NCBI GenBank assembly: GCA_016858145.1
Contig: JAEHOE010000016.1
Location: 682,001 to 746,000 of the forward strand
Source of the DNA: Edaphochlamys debaryana
Lineage: Eukaryota > Chlorophyta > Chlorophyceae > Chlamydomonadales
Direction: 5' to 3'
DNA: 64,000 nucleotides
Shown here: positions 34,201 through 45,984 of the stretch, piece by piece
Position numbering within the stretch: position 1 is the stretch's first letter
Layout: each line of letters begins with the position of its first letter
Position numbers and translations under genes: made by a program
The notes under the pieces: generated by a model
Told to the model about the DNA's origin: nothing
The model's database searches: none
The model's input: the letters and a program-made list of their open reading frames with translations, nothing else

Positions 34201-34895
34201 ACGTGGGGCGCGTGGAAACAGCCCTCAAACTCACTTGCTCACCTGCCTCCCTCTTTGCGACTCGCTCTCCGCCTCGTCCCTCCCCGCCCCTCCCCCCCTC
34301 CCCCCCACAGCTCCCCCAGTCCTCCCTAGAGACGGTGGTGCCCAAACACGAGGGCGCAGCGGTGGTGGTGGTGGGGGGCCCGCACAGGGGGGCGCGAGCG
34401 CGGCTGCTGCAGGTGCGTTTGTCGGTGTGGGGGAACGGGGGGGGCGGCAGGGCGGGGGGAGGATGGTGGGGGGAGAGGTGTGGGGCGATGGGGACAGCGC
34501 TGAGGACTCCGGAGTGGTGGGAAGAGCACTGAGGGAAGAGGGCTTTGTGGGGTCGAACATGAGCGGACCACCAGCGCTTGCGCCCGTGGTAAGGCGGGAG
34601 GGCCCAGCAGGTGCGGCCGATACGGCCGTGCTGGGCCTACGTGAAGTCCTGAAGTCACGGGCGCCTAGCCAAGCCCCCTTGCACACCAGAGCTGTACCCT
34701 TGGCTGGGTTCTACCGGGCTGGACCATCGCACTCACCGCGCATCCCTTTTTCCCTTTCCCCTTCGCCTCCCGCCCCTCCCGCAGGCCAACACGACCGCGG
34801 GCGCGGCTGCCGTACAGCTGGTGTCGGACTTCAGCATCGTACGGCTGCTGCTGGATGACGTGGCGGCGTACGTGGGCGAGATGGACGAGGAATGA
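31262..34895 (+). CDS. MOS2: G-patch and KOW domain spliceosomal protein (MOS2/GPKOW, Spp2 family)
   Basis: Nine exons, all phase-consistent, give 594 residues: 31262-31732, 31949-32141, 32349-32449, 32650-32743, 32920-33139, 33331-33700, 34003-34125, 34311-34412, 34785-34895. The N-terminus (SLAFSFAKKKVVQKVAVNVE) and the block around residues 60-150 fit MOS2/GPKOW. The Spp2/MOS2-type G-patch is at about 158-186 (IEEFGRAMLRGMGWEEGMGV). A first KOW motif lies at about 262-285 (KAMRLVAGPHAGMACTALEA) and a second at about 537-558 (AAVVVVGGPHRGARARLLQ). Between them is a long Arg/Asp/Glu- and Lys-rich segment (exons 5-6). Proteins of this family bind and activate the DEAH helicase Prp2/DHX16 in the catalytic spliceosome and act in the nucleus; in plants MOS2 also affects miRNA maturation and immunity. 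The start is the first ATG of the frame, in a GCAAGCATGG context. Confidence 0.93.
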
Positions 34896-35866
34896 TCTTG
34901 ACATGACTAATGAGTACGGAGCAGGGGATGGCGCGGGCGGCGTGCCGGGCCACCCACGAGGGGTAGGATGACACTTTGCAGCAGGGCTGAGGTCGGACCG
35001 TGGAGAGCGCCTAGACCGCCCGCAGCTGCTGCTTGGCGCTGGCGCTGGCGGGGTCGCCAGCGTGGCGTGGAGAGCGCCTGCCATGTGGGTCGATGCGCGG
35101 AGCTTCATGTGGGCCTGGGGGGCTGCTGCCTCGGGCGCCGAAGGACGTAGCGTCGGCTCCATGACATACTGACACGCTACGACACACTACAGGCAGCCAT
35201 CTCAGAGGCAGCCACGACGGGTTTGCGACCCTTTGGCACGGGGCTGCAGACGCTTTAGGGCCTGGGGGCTCGCCTTGGGTGCCGTAGGATGGAGCAGTGG
35301 CTTCATGACCTGACCGTGTGACAACCGGGGACTGCGCCTGCCATGTGGGTCGAAGCGACAGTTGGAGTCAGGCGAGGCGTTGTGCCGCTACAGGTAGGAC
35401 TGCAGCGCTGGGGATGACTGCCGTGTGGCCCGGTGAGCTACCGGCATTCGTGGAGGCTGTCCGGATTTGGGCTGACGAGCACACATGACATTAGCGTGGG
35501 CTGTTGAAGGAGCGAGGGGATCATGTGTGTGACTGGCTGGGATGAGAGGACGCTCAAAGCGCGGAGCCATGAAGGGCGGGAAGGGCGGATGCAAAACTCG
35601 TGCCTCATGCCTCGCCCCCTCCTTTTCAAAGCACTACAGCGCCCTGTCCTCACACCTGGTAGCAGGGGGGAGGCGAGGGGAGGGAGCGTAGCTGAGCAGG
35701 GAGGGGCATTTGGCTAGCGGGAGGGGGCCAAGGCGTGGCATGGGCATAGCAGGGGGCCAGGCTTCCGATGCAACGAGGCCACTTGGAACCACTTGCCTCG
35801 ACCACTTTGTTGTCTGCCTTCATTTCCAGCTCCAGTCCTCTCACCGCAAACCAGCAGGCAGCAACC
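34896..35866. other. Intergenic region upstream of the five-gene array
   Basis: This is the 3' flank of the MOS2-like gene and the promoter of the first array gene. No gene was found. From about 35755 (CAGGCTTCCGATGCAACGAG) to the ATG it is similar to the region upstream of the second array gene (about 38450-38556), so the promoter or leader was duplicated with the gene. Confidence 0.5.
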
Positions 35867-38092
35867 ATGCGCTCCGCCCTGCAGCGCAGCGTGCTGGGCT
35901 TAGGCGCCCTGAGCCGCACCTCCTGGCAGCAGGCCGCGCCCTCGGGCCCCGCTGCTGCGCCCTACCGCCCCGGATCCTCTCGCATTCCCTACGGAGGCTT
36001 CGCAACCTCAACTGCAGCAGCAGCGATCGCGCTGGGCGCCTGCACCGCGTCTGCGGCGGAGCCCGCGCCGGCGACATCGCCCGAGCCGCAGGCGACACAG
36101 GCGCAGGCGACGAAGCTCTCTGCCGAGGCCTGCTGGGTGAGACGGGGTGGGGTCGAGAGCCGCAGCAGGCCAGAGCTGAGGACACCCGCCCTGCCTCGCT
36201 CCGCCTCAAGGCCCCCTCGTCACCGCGCTCCTCCCCGTCACCCCCACCCCCAGGACCACTGGCTGTCCTCGGGGCCCCGGACAATGCTGGTGACCGGAAT
36301 GGGGTTCATGTGCCAGGTGGGAGAGGGTGGGGGTGGGGGCGGGGTTTAGCGTGGGGGGGTGGGGCAAGCACAAGGGTTGAGGGGGAACACGGTTCGGGGG
36401 TGAGGGTTGGCGGATGGAGGGAGGGTCGGACGCTTAGAACGGGCCTTTTGATGCCCTCTCTCACCTCTCCTCGATCCCCGTTTCCTCTCTTGCGAAAGCC
36501 GTCGAGCCCTCCTCCCCTTTCCCAATCTGTCAGGCGAACTGGATCGTGGCGTCCCACGAGCTTCAGTGGCGCTTCTGGGCGCGAGCGGTGGTGGGTGCGT
36601 GGAAGGGGGTGGGCTGTGGCGTGACCTCAATCCAGCTGATCTGGGTTGGCGGGGGTGAGGGTGGGTTGAATGGGGCGATGGGCAGAAGCCGTACCAAGTG
36701 GGGAGGTAACAGAAACGCCTCCGGGAGGGTGTTGGACGCGTGCCTCGGTTGGGTCAGGGCCAGGCGAGGCCGGTGGTATCCCTAAGTACCGACCATCGCT
36801 CCCCTCGTGATCTGCGCAACCGTAACTCTCAAACCACCCGCTCAAACCACCCGCTCAAACCACCCGCCCAATCTCGCTTACCGCGCCCGCCCCTGACCCC
36901 GCCCCTGCGTGCGGACATAAACCCTTCCCAGCCAACCCTTGGCTGCCCCTCCCCGTCAACCCCCGTTAACCCCCTCCCCGTCAACCCCCCACCCTCCACT
37001 CACAGGACTTCTACGAGTGGTACGGGGCCATAGCCGACCAATGGCTCGAGTCCCAGGGGGTCGACAACCCCGGGGGCCCAAGGCCGCCCCCAACGATCCA
37101 GGTGGGCCCAACTGATGCCCGTCCCAGCTCAAATTGCTCTGTGCGGCCTCAGCCTCCACTTCTGTGTTGTACCCGCCTCTGTCCTGCCCAAACGACGGGG
37201 CTTAGCAGCTCTGACCCGGCAGCCAAACAGCCAACCCACATGCACGGAGAAGCAAGGGGCATCAGCCGTGCAGTCCCCCACGGGTCATGGGCAACAGGGA
37301 CAAGGGGACGCTGCTGGAAACTAACGCCCGCACCGTTGTACGGCCCGTACCCTGTGCACGACAGGGGTTCCGGAGTGACCTGCGCGAGCTGGCACGGTCG
37401 CAGGCCAAGCTGGCAAAGGATGCTGTGGAGGGTCTGCGGGTACGTTATCGTCCGTGTACGATCGGGGTGGGGTGGGAATCGTGGGAGGTGTAGTTGCAAA
37501 TGATAAGGGTACGAGTCATCTTGTTTGCCGGCCTGCGCGGAAGCAGCAACACATTTGATACCCTGGCCTTTTCCTCTCCCCACCAGTCGCCTTAAATCCG
37601 TGAGTGTGCCCCTGTCTAGGTCCAGCCACCTATCTAGGTGCAAGTCTAGTACGTAGACTTGACTTGGGGGACTTAGGGAAAGGGGAGGGGAGAGGGAGGG
37701 GGAGGTCACAGGGAGAGGTCTCAACGCAGTCAATCTCCCGCCTCCCCAACGTTGCGCTGGCCTCCCTCCCTCCCATACAGCCGTACGTGTCGCCCCTGTA
37801 CGACACCCCGGCGGCCTTCGTGTACGGCATGACTAAGCCCGCACTGCTGGCGGCTGGGTCGGCGGCGGTCCTCACCAGCCCCACGGCGGCCCGCCTGCTG
37901 CCCACATCCACCCGCGCCACTGCTCTCGTGCTGGGCCTGGCGCCCGCGACGGGGCTGGGGCTGTGGTACCTGGGCGTGGGGGCGGCCTGGTGGGGCCTGC
38001 AGGGCGCCGAGGCGCGGGCGAGGTCTCTGGCGGAGGAGTACGAGGCGGCCGCGAAGGAGCGCGAGGGCGGGCACGGGCAGGAGCAGGTGTAA
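35867..38092 (+). CDS. Array member 1: organelle-type membrane protein of an unnamed family
   Basis: Six exons: 35867-36136, 36254-36316, 36534-36590, 37006-37101, 37365-37439, 37781-38092, 290 residues, all junctions in phase 0. Residues 1-17 (MRSALQRSVLGLGALSR) are Arg-rich without acidic residues, like a mitochondrial or plastid presequence. An Ala-rich stretch ending TASAAEPAP resembles a second, A-x-A type processing site. Exon 1 ends with EACW and exon 2 starts DHWLSSGP, the family signature. Exons 2-3 are short amphipathic or hydrophobic segments, exons 4-5 charged helices. Exon 6 holds PLYDTPAAFVYGMTKPALLA and two hydrophobic stretches (about 207-227 and 233-260), then WW and a charged EARARSLAEEYE tail. 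The two hydrophobic segments after an amphipathic region recall MIC26/27 (ApoO-like) MICOS subunits in topology only; no motif proves it. Confidence 0.8.
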
Positions 38093-38556
38093 GGGCAGTA
38101 CCGGTAGTTTTTTCAGGGCTCAGGGGGCGAACGGGGTGGGGAACGACTAGTGCCACAAGGGCGGGAGGAGGTCCGTCAAGTCTGCGGGGCTCGACTCTAG
38201 CGGACGTCGCCCACGGGTGAGCGATGGTTGCGACGAAGGGTCAGTCGGGTACCGTGAGGTGCGGGTCAGGAGAGCGTACCGCAGAAGGCGGCGCAGGGCT
38301 GGAGCATGTGCATGGGCTGACGGGTAAGGGGCGAGGGAACAGGGGAGCAGCGGGGAGGGGGGTACAGAGCACCGTGCGCACTGGGATGGGGGAATAGGAG
38401 CGGCGGTGAAGCGGTGCAAACTTTCTGTGTGCAAGGCGTGGCAGGAGGCCAGGCTCCTGATGCAACGAGGCCACTTTCACGACCTCTCTTTTCTTTTGTC
38501 TGCCTTCAATTGCTTCGTGCACTGGCACCCTTACCGCAAACCAGCCGGCAGCAACC
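38093..38556 (+). other. Spacer between array members 1 and 2
   Basis: No gene in this stretch. The last 100 nt (CAGGCTCCTGATGCAACGAG ... ACCGCAAACCAGCCGGCAGC) match the flank before member 1 and are probably promoter/5' UTR. A TGTAA overlaps the stop codon of member 1 at 38088-38092. Confidence 0.5.
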
Positions 38557-40772
38557 ATGCGCTCCGCCCTGCAGCGCAGCGTGTTGGGCCTGGGCGCCCT
38601 GAGCCGCGCCTCCTCGCAGCAGGCCGCGCCCTCGGGCCCCGCAGCCTCTGCTGCGCCCTACCGCCCCAAATCCTCTCGCCTCTCCTTGCTCGCATCGGGC
38701 GGCCTCACTGCAGCAGCAGCTGCAGCAGCAGCGATCGCGCTGGGCGCCGGCAGCGCCTCTGCGGCCGAGCCCGCGCCCGCGGCCTCGCCCGAGCCGCAGG
38801 CGCAGGGAGGGCGGCCCGACGACATCGAGCCGCGCAGCACGGAGCCCACGCCCGCACCGGCGCCGACTCCTGACCCGAAGTTCCGGGCTGAGGCCTGCTG
38901 GGTGAGCATCCGGGCTCAACGTGCGGTCCGGCGCATCCTACCACGCTCGACCTCTCGAACCTCTGACACGCTTTCGCCCCCCTCCGCCCTGCCCCCCCCC
39001 CCCGGGCCCCCAGGACACCTGGCTATCCTTGGGGCCACGGGGGATGATGGTGACGGGGCTGGGGAACCCGTACAAGGTGGGCGTGGGCGAGAGGGGAAGT
39101 AGTGTGCAGACGGAAGGGGTGCGGGAGGGAAGGAGGGAGCTACCCGGCTCAACCCTTGACAGGGGGGGGCGGCCAAACGAATGACACGAGGCCGGCGCCC
39201 CGGCACGGCCCCTGCGCGGGCCGACGTCCTTCACTACCACCTACCAATGGGCGGCCGCCTCCGTAGAGCACCCTCAGCGCCGGCTGCTCAGCCCCTCGCT
39301 CAGGCGGCCCCGGTCTTGTCTCGCTCAACACCCTGTGTGCTGTCGTTCCACATGTAACGGCTCGCTTTCCTTCTTGTCTCGCCGTCCGGCAACCCTTGCT
39401 TGCCCCAAGATGATGTGGGGTATGGCCTCCATCGGACTGAAGCTGCGCTTCCATGCTCTGCGGCTGGTGGGTGCTGGGGCGGGAAGAGGGGAGCGAGAGG
39501 GCAGAGGGAAGCAGGGCGGACGCACGAGGTGGAAACGTACAAGTGGCAGGGCGAGTGCTGTGGGGTGGGCCCACAGGGGGGCTCGATCGTGAGAGCGCAG
39601 TTGCTGAGTGGCATGCAGGGTGCAGCCAGGCGTCACGAGAGGGGCCAAGGAGTCGCCGCTGCTAGCAGGATGCTGGCACTACTGGCCGCTGCCCCGCTAC
39701 CATGCCCTCCCTCATGAGCCCAATCCACGACGCCACCCTCCTGCCCTGCCTGGCCCACCTTCAATGAGGGGCCTCGACGCCTCTTACACCTGCCCACCTT
39801 GACCCTTGCCCCGACGCCCTTGGCTGCCCTTTCTGAGCTGGGCCCACTGGGGCCAGCCCCTGCCCGCCATTTGACGAGATGCCACGCCACGACCCACGCC
39901 CAGACCTCTACCTGCCGTACATTCCCATCAGGATCTGTACGAACGGTACTCCGAGGGACTGGACCGCAAGGCCGAGGCTGTGGCCCTGTACACCCCCCAC
40001 CACAACTACGCAAAGGAGGTGCAGGTGCAAGAGTCTTCCGGGGCGGGGCGGCGAGAAAAGTGACAAATAGTGCCGATCAAACCCCTACCGTGCAGCAGGG
40101 GTTACTACCATGGGGGGCCAAGATTCTCAAGGGCAGATCCTCATCCAAATTTGTACGGCCCGTACCCCTTTGTACGACAGGAAGGCCGGCAGGAGCTCCG
40201 TGACCGGGCGCGGGAGGTGGCCGAGATGGCCAAGGAGGCTGTGGAGTCCTGCCGGGTGCGTGACTTGTGCACTTGCATTTGGAGGAGGCGACTGGCGCTG
40301 CAAACCTGGGGTGGGGCTGCCGGGTGGCGACCCCGATGCTGTAATGAAGTCCTAAAGCCTGCACCCCCACCTGCCTGCCACGAGTCCCACCACGACCCAC
40401 CCTGCGCCGCACATGCCCCTAGAACTGACGTCACCCCCCTCATCTATCCCTCCAACGCAGCCTGTTGTGGCGCCCCTGTACGACACCCCGGCGGCCTTCG
40501 TGTACGGCATGACTAAGCCCGCGCTGCTGGCGGCGGGGTCGGCGGCCATCCTCACGAGCCCCACGGCGGTTGCGGTCCTCCCCACATCGACTCGCGCCAC
40601 CGCCCTCGTGCTGGGCCTGGCACCCGTTACGGGGCTGGGGCTGTGGTACGGAGGCATGGGCATTGGCTGGTGGGCCCTTCAGCGGATTGAGGCGGGGGCG
40701 AGGGCGCTGGCGGAGGAGTACGAGCGGGCCGCTAGCATGGAGCGCGAGGGCGGGCAGGGGCAGGGGCAGTAG
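38557..40772 (+). CDS. Array member 2: organelle-type membrane protein
   Basis: Exons 38557-38901, 39014-39076, 39410-39466, 39932-40024, 40181-40255, 40461-40772; about 314 residues, phase 0 throughout. The first 17 residues equal those of member 1. The Ala-rich hydrophobic stretch is longer (SGGLTAAAAAAAAIALGAGS) and ends in the A-x-A-like SASAAEPAP; the linker after it is extended and Pro-rich. The signature reads EACW then DTWLSLGP. Exon 6 is the closest relative of member 1 (PLYDTPAAFVYGMTKPALLA identical), with tail AEEYERAASMEREGGQ. Exon 4 could instead end at 40018 (GAG before GTGCAG); 40024 fits the paralogues better. The acceptor of exon 3 is CCCCAAG, unusual because A precedes AG. 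Confidence 0.8.
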
Positions 40773-41190
40773 CTAGGCTCTAGGCTGGGACGTTGATGGT
40801 TGGGGGCTTCCTCCTGCGGGCGGTGCGCGGGGGTGGAGGCGCGGGGGCAAGGTTGAGGGGGCGTGGCTGAAGGGGAGGCGAAGTGTGTGGAGGAGCGGGG
40901 GTGGCTGTGACACGGAAGGGGGTGGGGGTGGAATGTGCAGTACTGCAGTATGGCAGTGCAGTATGTGCGTGTGTGTGCACGTGGAATACGTTGGGACGAG
41001 TTGGAATGCAACGCGGCCAGTGATCTACCACCCTGCTCCACGGCACCCGCCAGCACGGCAAGGCATTGTGAGTGGCCCCGACCCACCCGCGCCTGGCTCC
41101 CCTCGCTTGCTCTAGAAGCAGCGCACCACCGCCTGGCTCGCGACTCTTGTCACTTTCTAGGAGCCTTCTCCTAATTAGCGAGCGGCAAAG
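40773..41190 (+). other. Spacer between array members 2 and 3
   Basis: No gene was seen. It contains a short CAGTACTGCAGTATGGCAGT stretch near 40936 and the presumed promoter of member 3, which does not resemble those of members 1 and 2. Confidence 0.4.
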
Positions 41191-43253
41191 ATGCGCTCCG
41201 CGCTGCACTGCAACACGGGGGCCCTGCGCCTCTTCTCGGCGCAGCGTTCCGCGCTCTGCGCCCGCGTTCTGCGCCCCTACGCCGGCCGCCCTCAGCGCCT
41301 CGCCTCGCTCGCCTGCACCGCCTCTGCGGCGGAGCCCGCGCCGCAGCCGCAGCGGTCACCACTCTCACCAGACCACGAGCCGCGCGGCGCAGAGCCCGCC
41401 GCGTACGCGGCTGCGGAGTCCTGCTGGGTGAGCTGGGGCCTGCTGGAAGGTCCCGATGCGTGCGATGGACCCAGCTCGCTCGCCCTAACGCAGAACAGGC
41501 TGTGTCAACACGCTTCCCCGCGCGCCCTGCCCCGCCATGTCCCCCCGCCCCCCGCTCCGCCCCGGGGCCCCCTGCCCCGCTCTCCCCGCCCGGCCCCCCC
41601 AGGACTGGTGGCTCGTCATGGGCCCGGGGGCAATGCTGGTGCTGGCCCTCTGGAAGCCAATCAAGGTGGGTGCAGTGCGGGCCAGGGGTGAGTGAGGAGG
41701 CCGACAGTGAGGGGCCGGGGGAGAAGCAAGGTAGGCACGCAAGGGAAGGTCTCAACCGGAGGGTCGCTCGACCTGCGCGTGCTGCTGCTGTCCGGGCAGG
41801 TCTTGGCCCCCCCGCGCCCCGCCCCAAACCCGAGGGTCTACATCGGTGGTCCTCGGCGGCTGTCCTGGCCTCGCCGCCCGTAAGGCCGTAACCCTCCCCG
41901 CCTTCCCATATAGTGGGCCTGGTGTATCTCCATTGCGGGTCTCAAGATGCGCCTGTTATCACGACGTGCGGTGGGTACGATACAGGGGATCCAGGGATTT
42001 ACTGGGGGCTGGGAGCCTCGCTCATCATGGCACAGGGGATCGGATTGTGTCCGATCCACAGAGCGAGGGGCGCATGCACACGCACGCACGTGGAGGTACA
42101 TGTGCAGCTAGCTACGTGCAGTACGTACGGCACCAGACGCGCTGCATGCACGGCACCCCTCCCTGCCACATCTTTCGCCGCGTACATCTGCCGCCGTACC
42201 CATCCATCAGGAACAGCACGAGCAGCTTTCTGAGAGACTGTGCCGCAAGGCAGAGACCGCGCCGCTGGACAACCCCAACGACTATGACGTCAAGAAGACC
42301 GTAATCCTGGTAGGTAGGGGCGCTGCCCCTCCTCTCGCTCTTTGCTGGATGGTATGATCTATCGTCTTCCTTCTCAGTTGCCGTACTGGGCTTCGCCGCC
42401 GGCCCGCTGCCGTGGTCCGCTGGGTCCGCTGAGTCAAGCGGCTGGGGCCCCAGCCCCGGGTTCTTACTTGCTTGCGGAGCTGGCGTCCCGGCCGGCCGGC
42501 GGGCCGATCGGAGTCCAGTAGTAGCAGACGTTCACTCCACCTTGTACGGCCCGTGCCCTTTGTACGACATCCAGAAGGTACGGCAGGACCTCCGCAAGAT
42601 GGCGGGGGAGCTGGCCGACACGGTAGAGGAGGCTGTGGAGTTTTACCGGGTGCGTGGCGCGCGATGCATGATGCGAGCACCTGCAGCACACAATGCTCTA
42701 CAAACGGGCGAGGCCGGAGTTGAAGTGTTCCAGCCACCTATCTAGGTGCAAGTCTAGTACGTAGACTTGACTTGGGGGACTTAGGGGAAGGGGAGGGGAC
42801 TGAGGGGACTGAGGGGAAGGGGAGGGGAGAGGGAGGGGGAGGTCACAGGGAGAGGTCTCAACGCAGTCAATCTCCCGCCTCCCCAACGTTGCGCTGGCCT
42901 CCCTCCCTCCCATGCAGCCCATCGTGGGGCCCCTGTACGACACCCCGGCGGGCTTCATGTACGGCGTGACTCAGCTCGCGCTGCTGGCGGCTGTTACAGC
43001 GGCGTCATTCACAATGTCTCAGGCCATCCAGCCCCTGAGCACACCCGCCTGCGTCGTCTGGCTGCTGCACACGCTGTGCCTGGCGCCTCTGGTGGGGCTG
43101 GGGGCGTGGTACGTGGGCGTGGGGGTAGGCTGGTGGGCCCTGCGGGGCGCCGAGGCACGGGCGAGGGCGCTGGCGGAGGAGTTGGAGCGGGCTGCCAACC
43201 AGGAGCGCGAGGGCTGGCAGGCGCAGGGGCAGGCGCAGGGGCAGGCGCGGTAG
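41191..43253 (+). CDS. Array member 3: organelle-type membrane protein
   Basis: Exons 41191-41427, 41603-41665, 41914-41970, 42211-42309, 42575-42649, 42918-43253; 288 residues. The presequence starts MRSALHCNTGALRLFSAQRS, sharing LFSAQRSALCA with the LVSAQRSALCA of members 4 and 5, so exon 1 links the two subgroups. The signature reads ESCW then DWWLVMGP. Exon 3 (WAWCISIAGLKMRLLSRRA) starts after a TATAG acceptor. Exon 6 has PLYDTPAGFMYGVTQLALLA and a more divergent second hydrophobic segment. The C-terminus is a Gln-Ala-Gly run (QAQGQAQGQAR). Intron 5 carries about 160 nt almost identical to intron 5 of member 1. Confidence 0.8.
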
Positions 43254-43796
43254 CCTGCAGCCCCGCTAGCTGGGGTGGCCGGGTGGGGCAAGGAGATACA
43301 TAGGGCAAGGAGATACATAGGATACGAGTGGAGGGTGCAGCTGAGGTAGGGCATGCCGCAGCCACACGGCCGTCAGTCGTCAGGGCATAGGGGCACGGTG
43401 CTGTTCCAAAGTTCGTTGGTTCGGGGGGCCAGATTCATCTAGACTGGGGGTCGGGGCCGGGGTGAGGGTACCCACGAGTCGGGGGCTCGGGGTCGCGCGC
43501 TGCTGGGGCCTGCTTGGCGGGCCGCCGGGGGTGGCCCAGGACGCCCAAGCTTGATGGGCTCCAGGTTGAGATGGAGAGGTCTGGTCAGGTCTGGTCTGGT
43601 GAGGTCTGAGGTTTGAGAGTCGTCTGTTGGCCTGTTGCCTGTTGCCATGGACTAGGTTTGGCCATGGGCTTTGGATGCATGGCGCCAAGCGAACTGTACC
43701 TCCCCCCGCGCCTTGTGCCTCGCGACCTCCTTCCCAGCTATCCCAGCCTTCGCTCTATCAAACAAGTCCCACCTAAAACAGCAGTGAGCAGAACAG
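43254..43796 (+). other. Spacer between array members 3 and 4
   Basis: No gene was seen. Nearly all of it has a close copy between members 4 and 5 (from about 45985): CTGGGGTGGCCGGGTGGGGC, then CAAAGTTCGTTGGTT, then CCGCGCCTTGTGCCTCGCGA before the ATG. Confidence 0.5.
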
Positions 43797-45984
43797 ATGC
43801 TCCCCGCCGCTCTGCCGCGCAGCACGCCAGGCCGGGGCGCCCCGCGCCTCGTCTCGGCGCAGCGTTCCGCGCTCTGCGCCACTAGAGCAGCTGCAGCCGC
43901 TGTGCGCCCCCGCGTCGTCCGCGTCAGCGCCGCGCCTCGCTCGCCTCCGGAGGCCTCGCGCGGCGGACGCAACCGCGGGAGCGGCACCAGCCGCGCGGAG
44001 CCCGCGCCCCCGCCCGCGTCGGCTGCTGAGTCTGAGCTCTGTTGGGTGCGTGCGCTTGAGAGCAGATGCGGAGGCTCGAGGGGGGATCGCCTGGCTCCGC
44101 GCCGCCCTGACCCAGCAGCGGACATGCTGCTGCCGGCTCACCCGGCTGGCCCCAACTCGCTGCTCCCCCGCCCTGTCCCTCCCATACTGCTGCCGGCTAG
44201 CCCCCACTTCCTTCTCGCTCCCCCCCAAAGCCCTTGAGGCCTCGCTCGCTGCTCCACCCCCCCCGTTCCTAGGACCGCTGGCTGTCCGCGGGGCCCGACA
44301 AGATGAGGCTCGCCGTATGGACCCAAGTCGAGGTGGGTGCGGGAGATGGGGCGGGGAAGGGGACGATAGTGGAGAGGGCCCCTGGGGGGGTAGAGCGAGG
44401 GGGCAAGGGACGGGGGGTCTGTAAGGGGCGGCGAGGGACGAAGGGAGGAATGGAGCGTCCCTGCAGTCCCCTGGCCTCGGTAGGCTGAGGGGGGGGCCTG
44501 CATCAAAGCAGCAGGTGGCCCTGCGTGCTGATCTCGCTCACACGGCTTCCTACGAGGCTGCCCGCCCTCGGCTCCCCGGCCCTTTCCTGATGACGACCTC
44601 GCCGCCCCGCCGTGCGTAAATGTCCGTCCCTCCGTCCCCACTTCGCCAGATAGCCTGGCATGTCACCTTTGGGTGCTCGCAGCTGCGCCTCCTTTCGCTG
44701 AACATGGTGAGCGGGAGCTGGGGCTCCAGCAGGGGATATATAGACGGGCGGCGGGGCTAGGGATGGAGTGGGGGCACAGGTGCAGGAGTGGGCGCAAGGT
44801 GCCGGGCAGAGCTTGAGGGCATACCGGTAGTGGAGGCTGCTGCAGTTAGCAATAATGCCGCAGCGGGCAACGCACATCATCAGGCCGTTGCACCACAACC
44901 TTGAGCACACCTCTATCTCCTACCCGATCGAGTTGCGGACACTTGGCTTGCTTGAAGCACATACACCCGACCTCCCAAACCCATCCCGGTTTCCCCCCGG
45001 TCCCCCGGCCCTTCCCGCACATCTGGCGTACATCTGTCGTAACCCATCAGGACGCACTGGAGGAACGGTACCGCACGGCAGAGGTCGTCGGCAAGAAGAT
45101 TGACATCCTGGTACGCTGCGCGTGCCTCGTCGGCCTTTCCCGTGGGTCAAGCATGCAGCTCGTTTCAGTTGCCGTTACGCGGCTAGGGGTGTTCCCTGAA
45201 GCTAGTACCACGGTGCTGGACTGAGGGGAGCAGAGGCGCGAACGAGGAACAGATGTACATGTTGCCCGCAGCGTAGGGTGGGGTGCCTCACAGGGGTTCT
45301 CCCACACAATGCGGCTCCTTTCCACGCCGTTCATGAAGGAACGGATGCTGATGTGAACAGATGCTGATGGATCTTCACTCATTCTTGCACGACCCGTACG
45401 ACAGGAGACGCGGCAGGAGATCCGTGAGCATGCGTGGCGGCTGGTCCATGCGGCCGAAAGGACTGTGGAGCTGGGCAGGGTGCGTGGCTTGCAATGACAC
45501 AAAGCGCGCAAAGCTACTAACGGGGAGTTGGCGTTGAATTCCGTGAAGGGGAGGGATGGAAGGGGGAGGGGGAGGTCACAGGGAGAGGCCTCAACGCATA
45601 CCTCCCCAACGTTGCACGGTGCCTTGACCTCACCGCCGGCCCCCCTCCCCTCCCATGCAGCCCGTCGTGGCGCCCCTGTACGACACCCCGGCGGGCTTCA
45701 TGTACGGCATGACTGTACCCACGCTGCTGGCGGCTGGGTCGGTGGCGGCGTTCACGAGCCCGCAGGCGGTTGACCGTCTGTCCACACCCGCCTGCCTGGC
45801 CTGCCTGACGCTGGGCCTGACCCCCCTGGTGGGGCTGGGGCTGTGGTACGTGGGCGTGAGGGCGGCCTGGTGGGCCGTGCACCGGGCCGAGGCGCGGGCG
45901 AGGTCTCTGGCCGAGGAGTACGAGCGGGCCGCCAACCAGGAGGACGAGGGGGGGCAGGCGCAGGCGCAGGGGCAGGCGCGGTAG
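43797..45984 (+). CDS. Array member 4: organelle-type membrane protein
   Basis: Exons 43797-44045, 44273-44332, 44650-44706, 45051-45110, 45405-45479, 45661-45984; 274 residues. The presequence differs from members 1-3 at its start (MLPAALPRSTPGRGAPRLVS) but still has many Arg and no acidic residue for 50 positions. The signature reads ELCW then DRWLSAGP. Exon 2 is one codon shorter than in the paralogues. Exon 4 is only 20 codons. Exon 6 has PLYDTPAGFMYGMTVPTLLA and ends QAQAQGQAR. Exon 1 is nucleotide-identical to that of member 5, as far as I can compare by eye. Confidence 0.8.
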
